Of a stretch of 37,964 nt of DNA, positions 1 through 9,799 are shown one piece after another. The number at the start of each line of letters is the position of its first letter. Positions within the stretch are counted from its first letter, which is position 1. The notes under the pieces were generated by a model. It was not told the origin of the DNA. It saw nothing but the letters and a program-made list of their open reading frames with translations, and searched no databases. Origin of the DNA: Cellulosimicrobium sp. (GTDB taxonomy: Bacteria > Actinomycetota > Actinomycetes > Actinomycetales > Cellulomonadaceae); contig JAQSXO010000002.1 of NCBI GenBank assembly GCA_029256625.1, positions 1 to 37,964 on the forward strand, in the 5' to 3' direction. Both the position numbers and the translations under genes were made by a program.

Positions 1-2721
1 GATCACCTGGTCGAGCTGGTGCTCGTTCATCTTGCCGTGCGCGACGCCCACGCGGGCCTCGGGGACGAGCTCGCGCAGCCGCGACGCGGTGCGCTCGATT
101 GTCTCGACCTTGTTGTGCACGTAGAACACCTGGCCCTCGCGCAGGAGCTCGCGGCGTAGCGCCGCGGCGATCTGCTTCTCCTCGTACGCCCCGACGTACG
201 TGAGGACGGGGTGCCGCTCCTCCGGCGGGGTCGCGAGCGTCGACATCTCGCGGATGCCCGTGACGGCCATCTCGAGCGTGCGCGGGATCGGGGTCGCGGA
301 CATGGCGAGCACGTCCACGTTGGTGCGCAGCTGCTTGAGCGTCTCCTTGTGCTCGACGCCGAACCGCTGCTCCTCGTCGATGATCCTTGAACCGCACGCT
401 CCCCGTGATGAGCCGGTGCGTGCCGATGACGACGTCGACCGTGCCCTTGCGCAGCCCGTCCACGACCTCCTCCGACTCCTTGGCCGACTGGAAGCGCGAG
501 AGCGCCTTGACGGTCACGGGGAAGCCCGCGTACCGCTCGGAGAACGTCTCGAGGTGCTGCTGGACGAGGAGCGTCGTCGGCACGAGCACCGCGACCTGCT
601 TGCCGTCCTGGACGGCCTTGAACGCCGCTCGGATCGCGATCTCGGTCTTGCCGTAGCCGACGTCGCCGCACACCAGACGGTCCATGGGGACCGTCTTCTC
701 CATGTCCGCCTTGACCTCGTCGATCGTCGCGAGCTGGTCGGGCGTCTCGACGTACGCGAACGCGTCCTCGAGCTCGCGCTGCCACGGCGTGTCGGCGCCG
801 AACGCGTGGCCCTGCGTCGCCATGCGGGCGCTGTAGAGCCGGATGAGCTCGCCCGCGATCTCCTTGACGTGCTTGCGCGCGCGGGACTTCGTCTTGGCCC
901 AGTCCGCGCCGCCCATCTTGTTGAGGCTCGGCGACTCGCCTACTCGCGCGTCGCGGCGTTGCCGCCCGTGCCGAGCGTGCGCTGCACGAGCTCGACGAAC
1001 CGCCCCACGCCGTGCTGCTCGTGCACGACGAAGTCGCCCGCCTTGAGCTGGAGCGGGTCGACGACGTTGCGACGCCGGCTGGGCATCTTGCGCATGTCGC
1101 GCGTGCTCGTGCCGGCGCGGCCCGTGAGGTCGGCCTCGGAGAAGACGGCGAGCCGCAGCTCGGGCGCGACGAAGCCCTTGCCGACCATCGCCGGCGTGAC
1201 GAGGACGATGCCGCCCTCGGGCTCGTCGTCGAGGCGCGGCACGAGGCGCGCGGGCGTGTCGACCGCACCGAGCTGCTCGACCATGCGCTTGGCCGGGCCG
1301 TGGCCCTCAGTCGTGAGAACGAGCCGCCAGCCCGCGTGCTGCAGCCCGCGCACATCGTCCAGGGCGCGCGACACGTCGCCACGGTAGGACTCGACGTCGC
1401 GCGCGCCGATCGTGAAGGTCGGGACGCCGTCCGCGCTCTCGCCCACGTGCGCGGCCGTCGTGCCCGGCGCCGCCGTCCCGCCGCCGGCGACCGGCGCGCC
1501 GTCCTCGGGCGCGACGTCCAGGTCCGGGTTGTCGAGCGCGAACGAGGAGAGCGTCCACCAGCCCAGGCCGCGGCGCTGCGCGACCGCACGCACCTCCGAG
1601 AACGTCTCGAACGACGCCGCCGACAGGTCGACGGGCGCCTTGCCGCCCGCGACGGCGCCGGTCCACGCCGCGGCGAGGAACTCCTCCGTCGTCGCGACGA
1701 GGTCGTGGGCGCGGCGGCGCACGCGCTCGGCGTCGTCCACGACGAGCAGCGCGTCGTCGGGCACGAGCTCGAGCACCGGCACCATGCGGTCCACGAGGAC
1801 CGGCGCGAGCGACTCCATGCCCTCCACCGCGACGCCCGCGGCCAGCTTGTCCAGCATCTCCGTCGCGCCCGGCAGGTCCTCGACGAGCGCCGCGGCCCGC
1901 GCCCGCACCGACTCGGTGAGCAGGACCTCGCGGCACGGCGGCGCCCACAGCCCGTGCTCCGCGATCTCGAGGCTGCGCTGGTCCGCGACCGCGAACCAGC
2001 GGATCTCCGAGACCTCGTCGCCCCAGAACTCGACGCGCAGCGGGTGGTCCTCGGTCGGCGGGAACACGTCGAGGATGCCGCCGCGCACGGCGAACTCGCC
2101 GCGCCGCTCGACCATGTCCACGCGCGTGTAGGCCGCCGCGACCAGCCGCTCCGCGACGTCGGTGAGGTCGGCCGTCGACCCGGCGTGCAGCTCGACCGGG
2201 GCGAGCTCGCCCAGCCCGTCCACGACCGGCTGCAGGAGCGCGCGCACCGGCATGACGAGCACGCGGACGGGCCCCGACGGCCCGACCTCGGGGTCCGGGT
2301 GGGCGAGCCGGCGGAACACGGCGATGCGCCGGGCGACCGTGTCCGCCCGCGGGCTCAGCCGCTCGTGCGGCAGCGTCTCCCAGCTCGGCAGCACCGCGAC
2401 GACGTCGGCCAGCTCGTCCGGGAGGTAGGCGCGCACGCTCGCCGCGAGCTCGTCCGCGTCGCGCCCGGTCGCGGTGACCACGACGAGCGGGCGCGATCCC
2501 GCCGCCCACCCCGCGCCCGACGGCGCCCGGTCGCCCGCGGCGTCGACCGTCGGCTCGTCGACGGGACCCGTGGCCCGTGCCCCCGCCATCGCGGCGAGCA
2601 GCGGCGGGCGCGCGCCCGCCGGGCCGACCACGTCGGCCTCGCCGCGGGCGCGCACGTGCTCGACCGCCGCCGTCGCGGCGGGGTCGGCGAGCAGCGCGGG
2701 CAGGATGCCGGTGAGGTTCAT
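1..2721 (-). pseudogene. mfd: Transcription-repair coupling factor Mfd, N-terminal and central part, runs off the left edge; reading frame broken twice (near 941 and near 386)
   Basis: Start ATG at 2721 (MNLTGILPALLADPAATAAVEHVRARGEADVV). First segment to about 943 has UvrB-like and RID-like motifs ([45 protein letters not shown]) and stops at TAG 940-942. Second segment, another frame, about 940-387: [32 protein letters not shown]...[21 protein letters not shown]...[14 protein letters not shown]. Third segment, third frame, about 386-1: [65 protein letters not shown]...[12 protein letters not shown]. The identity is certain; whether it is a true pseudogene or a sequence error is not. Confidence 0.85.
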
Positions 2722-3059
2722 GCGGTGAGGTCCCTCCGAGGACGGTGGTCGGGAGCGTCGGCGGTCACGCACGGGGCGGGCCCGGGTCGAGGACGGTGCC
2801 GGACGGGCTGAGGACACGACGGGGCAGCACGAACGGCCCGGACCGAGGCTCTCCGAGGCGGTGAGCGGGTCCGGGCTGGGGTCGTGCTGGACGACGCAGT
2901 TCAGCGTACGCCTCGACACCCACACCCGGCGGGCGCGGGTGAATTCCGCACGCGAGGCGGACGTCTCGGACGCCGACCCTGGTGCCGTCCGCCGCCCGGC
3001 AGGCACACTCGTTCTCGACGGTCGTCCGGCCGCCCACGCCCGCACGGGGAGGCGAGCCG

Positions 3060-4253
3060 ATGAAGCCACCACCCGCCGGCCGGTTCCTGCCGATCGACGC
3101 GATGCGCGGGGCCGCGTCCGTCTCGGTCCTCCTCTTCCACCTGTTCCGCAGCCCGCCCCAGGCCGACGTCCTCGCCGCGACGTTCCCCGCCTTCTGGGTC
3201 ACCGTGTCGGACCTGGCACGCAGTGGTGTCGCCGTGTTCTTCGTCATCTCCGGGTTCGTCATCGCGTACACGACGCGCGACCTCGGGACCCGGGCCCGCG
3301 ACGGCGCACGGTTCGCCCTCCGCCGGCAGGTGCGGCTCGATCCCCCGTACTACGTGATGATCGCCGCCGTCGTCGTGCTGTCGGGCCTGGAGCGGCTCGT
3401 CCCCGGGCTCGAGGCGCGGTCGTTCTCGGCGGGGGACGTCCTGCTCAACATGGTCTACCTCCAGGAGATCGTCGGTGCCGAGCCCGTCCTCGCCGTCGCC
3501 TGGACGCTCTGCCTGGAGGTCCAGTTCTACCTCGTCGTCGTCCTCCTCGTCTGGCTCGCCGGTCGCGCCCTGCGCGGGCCCGCGCGCGCGCCGGCGCGCG
3601 GACGTGCGGTCAGCGCCGCGGCGATCGTCCTGGGGGTCGTGTCCCTCGCCCTCCCCTTCCTGGGGACCGACGGTGGGCCCTGGTTCATCGGGACGTGGTG
3701 GATGTTCTGCTACGGCGCCGTGGTCGCGTGGTTCATGGTCGGCCGGCTACCGCTCCGCGTCGTGGTCGCCGCGTCCGTGGTCGTCGGCGTCTGGTGCGTC
3801 GCGGTGACGCTCTGGGCCCCGGTCGCAGACCCCTGGGGGAGCCACTGGTTCGCGTGGCTCACGGGGGTGGCGATCCTCGCGATCCTCGCCACCCGCACGA
3901 TGTCGTGGCGGCCACCGCGAGTCGTGCTCTACCTCGGCACGCTCTCCTACTCGCTCTACCTCGTGCACCTCCCGGTCATCGACACCGTGATGGCAGGGGC
4001 CTACAAGATCACGGGCGAGTCCGCGGCCGGGGCGCTCGTCGCGTACCTCGCCGCGGGTGCCGCCGCGTTCGGGGCCGCGGCACTCCTCCACCACTGGGTG
4101 GAGACCCCGGCGATGCGCTGGTCGGCCCGGCTCAAGGACGTGGACCGGCACACCCTCCGGGCGGCGGTCGCACGGGCGAGGCGGCACGAGCCCGCGGCCT
4201 CTCCGGCTCCGGCTCCGGCACCCGCGGTGGTGAGGGACGACGACGGTGCATGA
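3060..4253 (+). CDS. Acyltransferase family 3 (OafA/YrhL-like) membrane protein
   Basis: MKPPPAGRFLPIDAMRGAASVSVLLFHLF...VAVFFVISGFVIAYTTRD...LYLGTLSYSLYLVHLPVID; RBS-like ggggaggcgagccg before the ATG at 3060; multiple TM segments. Confidence 0.88.
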   Translation: MKPPPAGRFLPIDAMRGAASVSVLLFHLFRSPPQADVLAATFPAFWVTVSDLARSGVAVFFVISGFVIAYTTRDLGTRARDGARFALRRQVRLDPPYYVMIAAVVVLSGLERLVPGLEARSFSAGDVLLNMVYLQEIVGAEPVLAVAWTLCLEVQFYLVVVLLVWLAGRALRGPARAPARGRAVSAAAIVLGVVSLALPFLGTDGGPWFIGTWWMFCYGAVVAWFMVGRLPLRVVVAASVVVGVWCVAVTLWAPVADPWGSHWFAWLTGVAILAILATRTMSWRPPRVVLYLGTLSYSLYLVHLPVIDTVMAGAYKITGESAAGALVAYLAAGAAAFGAAALLHHWVETPAMRWSARLKDVDRHTLRAAVARARRHEPAASPAPAPAPAVVRDDDGA

Positions 4254-4857
4254 CCGTCCCCGGGCCGCGGCCACCCTGCTCGTCCTGCTCGTCCTGGCCT
4301 TCGTCGCGCTCTGGGCGGCGTCGCACCTCACCGTCGCGGGCCAGCAGGCCGACGCGGGCGCGTTCCGGACCGTCGCCCCGCTCCACGACGTCGGCCGCGA
4401 CGTCGCCGGCGCGCTGCGACGTGGTCTGCCGGTCGTCTGTGCCGTGGTCGCGAGCGTCCTCGGCGTGGTCGCGATCGTGCGACGGGACTGGCGGGACCTG
4501 CTCGCCGCGGTGCTCGTCTCGGTCGGCACCGTCGCCGTCGCGCTCGGACTGCGCGAGGTTCTCGTGCGACCCGACCTCGGCAGCTACGGCTACCCGTACC
4601 AGACGTTCCCGAGCGGTCACGTCGCGGTGGTCGGTGGCCTCTGCGTCGCGATCTGGATCCTCTGGCCGTGGCCGGCGTCGCGTGCGGCGGCGGGTGTGAC
4701 GGGCCTCGTCGTCACGGGCGTCTCCGCCCTCGCGTCGGTGGTGACGTTCGCGCACCGCCCCAGCGACGTCGTCGGCTCGCTCCTCGTCGCGACGGCGGCG
4801 GCGGTGGCGGTCGCCTGGGCCCTCGACGTGCCCGCACGCAGACGGGACGGTGTCTGA
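4246..4857 (+). CDS. PAP2-superfamily (phosphatidic acid phosphatase-like) membrane phosphatase
   Basis: LREVLVRPDLGSYGYPYQTFPSGHVAVVGG...AHRPSDVVGSL matches the PAP2 RP / PSGH / HxxxD motif series; overlaps upstream gene by 8 nt. Confidence 0.85.
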   Translation: MHDRPRAAATLLVLLVLAFVALWAASHLTVAGQQADAGAFRTVAPLHDVGRDVAGALRRGLPVVCAVVASVLGVVAIVRRDWRDLLAAVLVSVGTVAVALGLREVLVRPDLGSYGYPYQTFPSGHVAVVGGLCVAIWILWPWPASRAAAGVTGLVVTGVSALASVVTFAHRPSDVVGSLLVATAAAVAVAWALDVPARRRDGV

Positions 4858-4926
4858 CCGGCCGGTCGACAGCCCGGTGCCCGTGTGCGACGCTGCCCAC
4901 GGCACCGGGACGTGAGGAGGTCGGGC

Positions 4927-6132
4927 ATGGCGAGGATCGTCGTCGTCGGGGCGGGCATCATCGGGTTGGCCACCGCCGCGCGGCTCGCGACCCGGGGGGA
5001 CGACGTCGTCGTCCTCGAGAAGGAGACCGAGGTCGCCGAGCACCAGACCGGCCGCAACTCGGGCGTGATCCACTCGGGGCTGTACTACGTCCCGGGCAGC
5101 CTCAAGGCCCGCCTCGGGACGGCCGGCGCCGCGTCCATGACGGCCTTCGCGCACGAGCACGGCGTCGCCGTCGAGACCTGCGGCAAGCTCGTCGTCGCCG
5201 TCGACGACGACGAGGTCGCGCGGCTCGACGTGCTCGCCGAGCGCGGGCGCGCGAACGGCGTCCCGGTCCACCGGATCGGCCCCGACGAGGCGCGCGAGCA
5301 CGAGCCCCACGTCGCGTGCGTCGCCGCCCTGCGCGTCGAGAGCACCGGCATCGTCGACTACCGCGGCGTGTGCCGGGTCCTCGCGGCCCAGGTCACCGAC
5401 GCCGGCGGGGAGATCCGGCTCGGCACGACGTTCGTCGGTGCACGGACCGACGGGGACGGCGTGCGCGTCCGGCTCCTCGACCCCTCGGGCGACGGGACGG
5501 AGCTGCGCGCCGACGCCCTCGTCGTGTGCGCCGGTCTGTACGCCGACCGGGCGGCGCGGACGTGCGGGATCCAGCCGGCAGCGCGGATCGTCCCCTTCCG
5601 CGGCGAGTACTTCGAGCTCGCTCCTCACGCGGCCCGACTGGTCCGAGGGCTGATCTACCCCGTCCCCGACCCGCGCTTCCCGTTCCTCGGGGTGCACCTG
5701 ACCAAGATGGTCGGTGGCGGCGTCCACGCCGGCCCGAACGCCGTGCTCGCCCTCGCGCGCGAGGGCTACCGCTGGCGCGACGTCTCCCCCGCCGACGTGG
5801 CCGACGCGCTCACCTGGCCCGGGCTCTGGCGGCTGGGGGCGCGCAACTGGGCGCCAGGCGCGCGCGAGGTCGCCCGGTCGCTCTCGACCTCGCTCTTCGC
5901 CGCCTCGCTCGCCCGGCTCGTCCCCGGCATCGGGAAGGCGGACATCGTGCCCGCGCCCGCGGGCGTGCGCGCGCAGGCGCTCCAGCGCGACGGGTCGATG
6001 GTCGACGACTTCCTCGTCCAGACCGTCGGGCGGCAGGTGCACGTCCTCAACGCGCCCTCCCCCGCCGCGACCGCCTCGCTCGAGATCGCCAAGCACCTCG
6101 AGCGCGAGCTCGACGGGGCGCTCGCGGCGTAG
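4927..6132 (+). CDS. lhgO: L-2-hydroxyglutarate oxidase/dehydrogenase-like FAD-dependent oxidoreductase
   Basis: MARIVVVGAGIIGLATAARLATRGDDVVVLEKETEVAEHQTGRNSGVIHSGLYYVPGSLKARL, highly LhgO-like; RBS gaggaggtcggg. Confidence 0.85.
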   Translation: MARIVVVGAGIIGLATAARLATRGDDVVVLEKETEVAEHQTGRNSGVIHSGLYYVPGSLKARLGTAGAASMTAFAHEHGVAVETCGKLVVAVDDDEVARLDVLAERGRANGVPVHRIGPDEAREHEPHVACVAALRVESTGIVDYRGVCRVLAAQVTDAGGEIRLGTTFVGARTDGDGVRVRLLDPSGDGTELRADALVVCAGLYADRAARTCGIQPAARIVPFRGEYFELAPHAARLVRGLIYPVPDPRFPFLGVHLTKMVGGGVHAGPNAVLALAREGYRWRDVSPADVADALTWPGLWRLGARNWAPGAREVARSLSTSLFAASLARLVPGIGKADIVPAPAGVRAQALQRDGSMVDDFLVQTVGRQVHVLNAPSPAATASLEIAKHLERELDGALAA

Positions 6133-6141
6133 CCACCGCTC

Positions 6142-7278
6142 TCACGGGTGCCGGGCCGTCCCCCGGTAGACGTCCCGGTACTCGTCGGCCACGCGCGCCC
6201 AGCCGTAGTCCGCGGCCCGCACGCGGCCCGCCGCGCCGAGACGACGCGCGAACCCCTCGTCGAGGACCGCCCGGCGCAGGGCCGCCGCGAGCGCCGGCAC
6301 GTCCGTGGGGTCGACCAGGAGCCCGTCGACGCCGTCGGAGACGAACTCGGGAGGTCCGCCGCGGTTCGTCGCGACCACCGGGACCCCCGCACGCCAGCCC
6401 TCGAGCACGGCGATCCCGAACGCCTCGGCCCGGCTCGGCACCACGAGCGCGGCGGCCCGGGACATCGTGGCGACGACCTCGGGTCGGTCGAGCCGCCCGG
6501 TGAACACCACCCGGTCGGCGATGCCGAGCTCCTGGGCCGCGGCCTCGAGGTCGCCGCGGACGGGCCCGTCGCCGGCGACGACGACGTGGACGTCCTCGGG
6601 CAGGGCCGCGGTCGTGAACGCCTCGAGCAGGAGGTCCATCCCCTTGTTGCCCACGAGCCGTCCGATCCCGAGGACGTAGCGCTCCGGGAGCCCGGCGGGC
6701 GGTGCGCCCTCCGGCTCGTGCACGTCGATCCCGTTCGGCACGACCCGCACGTCCTCCACCTCGGCACCGAAGCGTGCGAGGTCGTCGGCCGCGTACCTCG
6801 AGCAGGCCGTGACGGCCGCGGCGCTCCGGAGCGAGGACCGGAGCGAGGAACGCAGGAGCGCGGAGGTCTCGAACACGCCGTCCGCGTCGCCGAACGTCTC
6901 GCCGTGGGTCGTGACGACGAGGGGACGTCGGGCGAGTCGCGCCAGCGCGGACGCCCAGACCCCGTTGGGGCCGTAGCAGTGCACGTGCACGACCCGTGGC
7001 CGGTCGGCGCGCAGAGCCCGCCGCCACGCGAGCGCCGCCCCCGGGGCCCGCAGGACGAAGGAGGCCGCGGACCGCACGGACCGCGCAGGAAGAGGGGTCG
7101 GCAGGTAGCGCACCGGGATCCCGTCGACCTCGGACGGGACGTCGTCGCCGCGGTCGACGGACCACACGACCACGTCCGTCCCGGCGTCACGCAGTCTCCG
7201 GGCGACGTTGAGCACGTGCTCCTCGACCCCGCCGAAGCGGGGGAGGAAGGAGCTCGTCACCAGGACGACGTCGCTCAT
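6142..7278 (-). CDS. Glycosyltransferase family 4
   Basis: MSDVVLVTSSFLPRFGGVEEHVLNVARRLRDAGTDVVVW...YVLGIGRLVGNKGMDLLLEAF...VVPSRAEAFGIAVLEGWRAGVPVVATNRGGPPEFV. Confidence 0.87.
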   Translation of the reverse strand: MSDVVLVTSSFLPRFGGVEEHVLNVARRLRDAGTDVVVWSVDRGDDVPSEVDGIPVRYLPTPLPARSVRSAASFVLRAPGAALAWRRALRADRPRVVHVHCYGPNGVWASALARLARRPLVVTTHGETFGDADGVFETSALLRSSLRSSLRSAAAVTACSRYAADDLARFGAEVEDVRVVPNGIDVHEPEGAPPAGLPERYVLGIGRLVGNKGMDLLLEAFTTAALPEDVHVVVAGDGPVRGDLEAAAQELGIADRVVFTGRLDRPEVVATMSRAAALVVPSRAEAFGIAVLEGWRAGVPVVATNRGGPPEFVSDGVDGLLVDPTDVPALAAALRRAVLDEGFARRLGAAGRVRAADYGWARVADEYRDVYRGTARHP

Positions 7279-7471
7279 GCCCGGCGTCCTCCGCCTCAGG
7301 TCCGTCCGGGCCCCGCACCGCTCGCGGGCAGCCCACCAGTGCCAGGAGCATACGTCCCCGAGCACCGGGCGCGGCACGGTCTCGACGTTTTCACCCGACC
7401 GGGTGCTGGGCGGGTGCGGAAGAATGCGAGCAGCCCGGCCGCACCGGCGCGGGCGGGACTCGAGGAGCACC

Positions 7472-8521
7472 GTGGCCTACCGCCTGACCATCGCGACCCT
7501 CGCGTCCGCAGCGCCCATGGGCGCCCAGGTCTACGAGGAGGAGATCGCCCGACGCGCTCCGGCCGTGCTCCCGGAGGCCGAGGTGCGCCGGACGGTCGTG
7601 CGGAGCCTGCGGTCGGACCTTCCGGGCACCGTGCGGCTCCCGGCCCGCGTGCTCGGCGACGCACCGGCCGCCGTGCGCCGGGCGACCGGTCGGCTCATCT
7701 ACCCGCGCGGCCTCGTGCACCGCATGGGTCTCTCCCTCCCCCCGGCGCCGGGCCCCGAGGTCATCACGATCCACGACACGGTCGCCTGGCGGTTCCCGGA
7801 CGAGGGACGACCGGAGCCGCACGCCGCGCGCGAGGCCCGGCGCGCGGCCGCCGTCGTCTCCGTGTCGCGCTTCTCGGCCGACGACGTCGCGGAGCGTCTG
7901 GGCCTCGACCACGTGGACGCGGTGCACAACGGGGTCGACGCACGGTTCGTCAACGCGGAGCCGCTCCCCGTGGCCGAGCGCCGTGCGCTCGGCATCGAGC
8001 GACCGTACGTCCTGCACGCGGGCGGCTCCTCGCTCCGCAAGAACCTGGACGGCCTCGCCGAGGCGTGGGCGCTCGTGCACGACGCCGTGGGGGACGTCGA
8101 CCTCGTGCTCTCGGGACCGCCGTCGGCGCGGCGCGACGCGCTCTTCGGGCCGCTGCCCCGCACCGTCCGGGTCGGTCGGGTGCCGTCGGCGCAGGTCCCG
8201 GGGCTCGTCGCCGGCGCGCGCGCGGTCGTCGTGCCGTCGCTCTACGAGGGCTTCGGCCTTCCGGCGCTCGAGGCCATGGCGTGCGGGGTACCCGTCGTCG
8301 CGGCCGACCGCTCGTCGCTGCCGGAGGTCTGCGGCGACGCGGCCCTGCTGGTCGAGCCCGACGCGGACGGCCTCGGGGCAGGTCTCGTCGCGGTCCTGCG
8401 GGACGAGGCGCCCGTCGCGGCGATGGTGCGCAGGGGCCGGGAACGAGCCGCGCGGTTCACCTGGGAGGCGAGCGCGGACGCGCACGCCCGGATCTGGCGC
8501 CGTGTCCTCGCCACCGGGTGA
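7472..8521 (+). CDS. Glycosyltransferase family 4
   Basis: GTG start preceded by cgaggag; VAYRLTIATLASAAPMGAQVYEEEIARR...YVLHAGGSSLRKNLDGLAEAW...VVPSLYEGFGLPALEAMACGVPVVAADRSSLPEV. Confidence 0.86.
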   Translation: MAYRLTIATLASAAPMGAQVYEEEIARRAPAVLPEAEVRRTVVRSLRSDLPGTVRLPARVLGDAPAAVRRATGRLIYPRGLVHRMGLSLPPAPGPEVITIHDTVAWRFPDEGRPEPHAAREARRAAAVVSVSRFSADDVAERLGLDHVDAVHNGVDARFVNAEPLPVAERRALGIERPYVLHAGGSSLRKNLDGLAEAWALVHDAVGDVDLVLSGPPSARRDALFGPLPRTVRVGRVPSAQVPGLVAGARAVVVPSLYEGFGLPALEAMACGVPVVAADRSSLPEVCGDAALLVEPDADGLGAGLVAVLRDEAPVAAMVRRGRERAARFTWEASADAHARIWRRVLATG

Positions 8522-8581
8522 TCTCGCAATTCACCCCGTCCGCCCGGTGACGAGGGCTCTGGGCTGACTATCGTTCCCTGT

Positions 8582-9796
8582 GTGCCCCCATCGACACCGG
8601 CCGTCCGCGTCAGCGGCCTCGGCAAGACGTACCGCATCGGCCTGTCGGGAGACCGCCCGACGACCGCGGTCGAGGCCGCGCTGCGCTGGGCGCGCAACCC
8701 GGTACGGCGCGGGTCGCACGAGCTGTTCGACGCACTCGACGACCTGACCTTCGAGATCCCCTGGGGCCAGGCCACCGGCATCATCGGACGCAACGGTGCG
8801 GGCAAGTCGACGCTGCTCAAGGTCCTCACGCGGATCACGGCCCCGACCCGTGGCCGCATCGAGCTCAACGGCCGGATCGGGTCCCTGCTCGAGGTCGGCA
8901 CCGGATTCCACCCGGAGCTCACGGGCCGGGAGAACATCTTCCTCAACGGCGCCCTGCTCGGGATGACGCGCAAGGAGATCCAGCGGCACTTCGAGGAGAT
9001 CGTGGACTTCGCGGGCGTGACGCAGTTCCTCGACACCCCCGTCAAGCGCTACTCCTCCGGCATGTACGTGCGGCTCGCGTTCTCGGTCGCCGCGCACCTC
9101 GAGACCGAGATCCTGGCCATCGACGAGGTCCTCGCGGTCGGTGACGCCGAGTTCCAGGCGAAGTCGCTCGCCAAGATGCGGGACGTCGCCAAGGACGGGC
9201 GCACGGTGCTCTTCGTCAGCCACCAGGTCCAGACGGTCACCGCGCTGTGCACGTCGGCCATCTACCTGGACCGTGGCAGGCTGCTGTACCAGGGCGAGGT
9301 CCCCGGCGCTCTCGACCTGTACCGCCGCAGCTTCGAGAAGTTCGCGCTCGAGCAGAAGGACCCCCGGTCGCGCCCGGGGAGCGGGGAGCTGCGCGCGCAG
9401 GCCGTCGAGATGGGCGACGACCAGTTCGAGCCCGACAGCGCGAAGACCGTCCTGATCCACATGGGCAAGAACCCGGACCTCGTGGGCCAGTACTTCGTCT
9501 CGTGCCACATCAACGACCTCAACGGGAGCGTCCTCGTCCAGTGCGACTCGCGGGTCGTCGGCGGCTGGTACGACGCGTCGTCGGAGCACACCGTCAAGCT
9601 GACCGTCCGCCACCCCTGGCTCAAGCCCGGCCGTTACACCGTCGACGTCTTCGTGTGCAAGACGGGCGTCATGGACGCGTGGGAGGGAGCCGCAGGGTTC
9701 GAGGTGCTGCCCCACAACCCGTATCCCGAGCTGGCGGGCGACGAGGCCCTGTCCCGCGGGCTCGTGCTGGCGGACTTCGACTACGAGAAGAGCTGA
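8582..9796 (+). CDS. wzt: Polysaccharide ABC transporter ATP-binding protein Wzt with C-terminal substrate-recognition-type domain
   Basis: Walker A GIIGRNGAGKSTLLKVL, signature YSSGMYVRLAFSVA, EILAIDEVLAVGD; about 150 aa C-terminal extension (FEPDSAKTVLIHMGKNPDLVGQYFVSCHINDLNGSVLVQCDSRVV...) typical of Wzt_C. Confidence 0.92.
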   Translation: MPPSTPAVRVSGLGKTYRIGLSGDRPTTAVEAALRWARNPVRRGSHELFDALDDLTFEIPWGQATGIIGRNGAGKSTLLKVLTRITAPTRGRIELNGRIGSLLEVGTGFHPELTGRENIFLNGALLGMTRKEIQRHFEEIVDFAGVTQFLDTPVKRYSSGMYVRLAFSVAAHLETEILAIDEVLAVGDAEFQAKSLAKMRDVAKDGRTVLFVSHQVQTVTALCTSAIYLDRGRLLYQGEVPGALDLYRRSFEKFALEQKDPRSRPGSGELRAQAVEMGDDQFEPDSAKTVLIHMGKNPDLVGQYFVSCHINDLNGSVLVQCDSRVVGGWYDASSEHTVKLTVRHPWLKPGRYTVDVFVCKTGVMDAWEGAAGFEVLPHNPYPELAGDEALSRGLVLADFDYEKS

Positions 9797-9799
9797 GCG

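Noticed and set aside
27-1589. 520-aa minus-strand ORF over mfd
   Set aside because: Out-of-frame with all three Mfd segments; open only because of GC bias.
1012-2811. 599-aa plus-strand ORF antisense to mfd
   Set aside because: Arg/Ala/His-rich shadow frame with no recognisable domain; opposite strand is clearly Mfd.
3575-3605. GC-alternating palindromic stretch gcgcgcgcgccggcgcgcg
   Set aside because: Inside the acyltransferase coding region; explained by codon/GC bias.
4132-6096. 654-aa minus-strand ORF opposite PAP2 and lhgO
   Set aside because: Shadow ORF: biased composition, no motif; coding evidence is on the plus strand.
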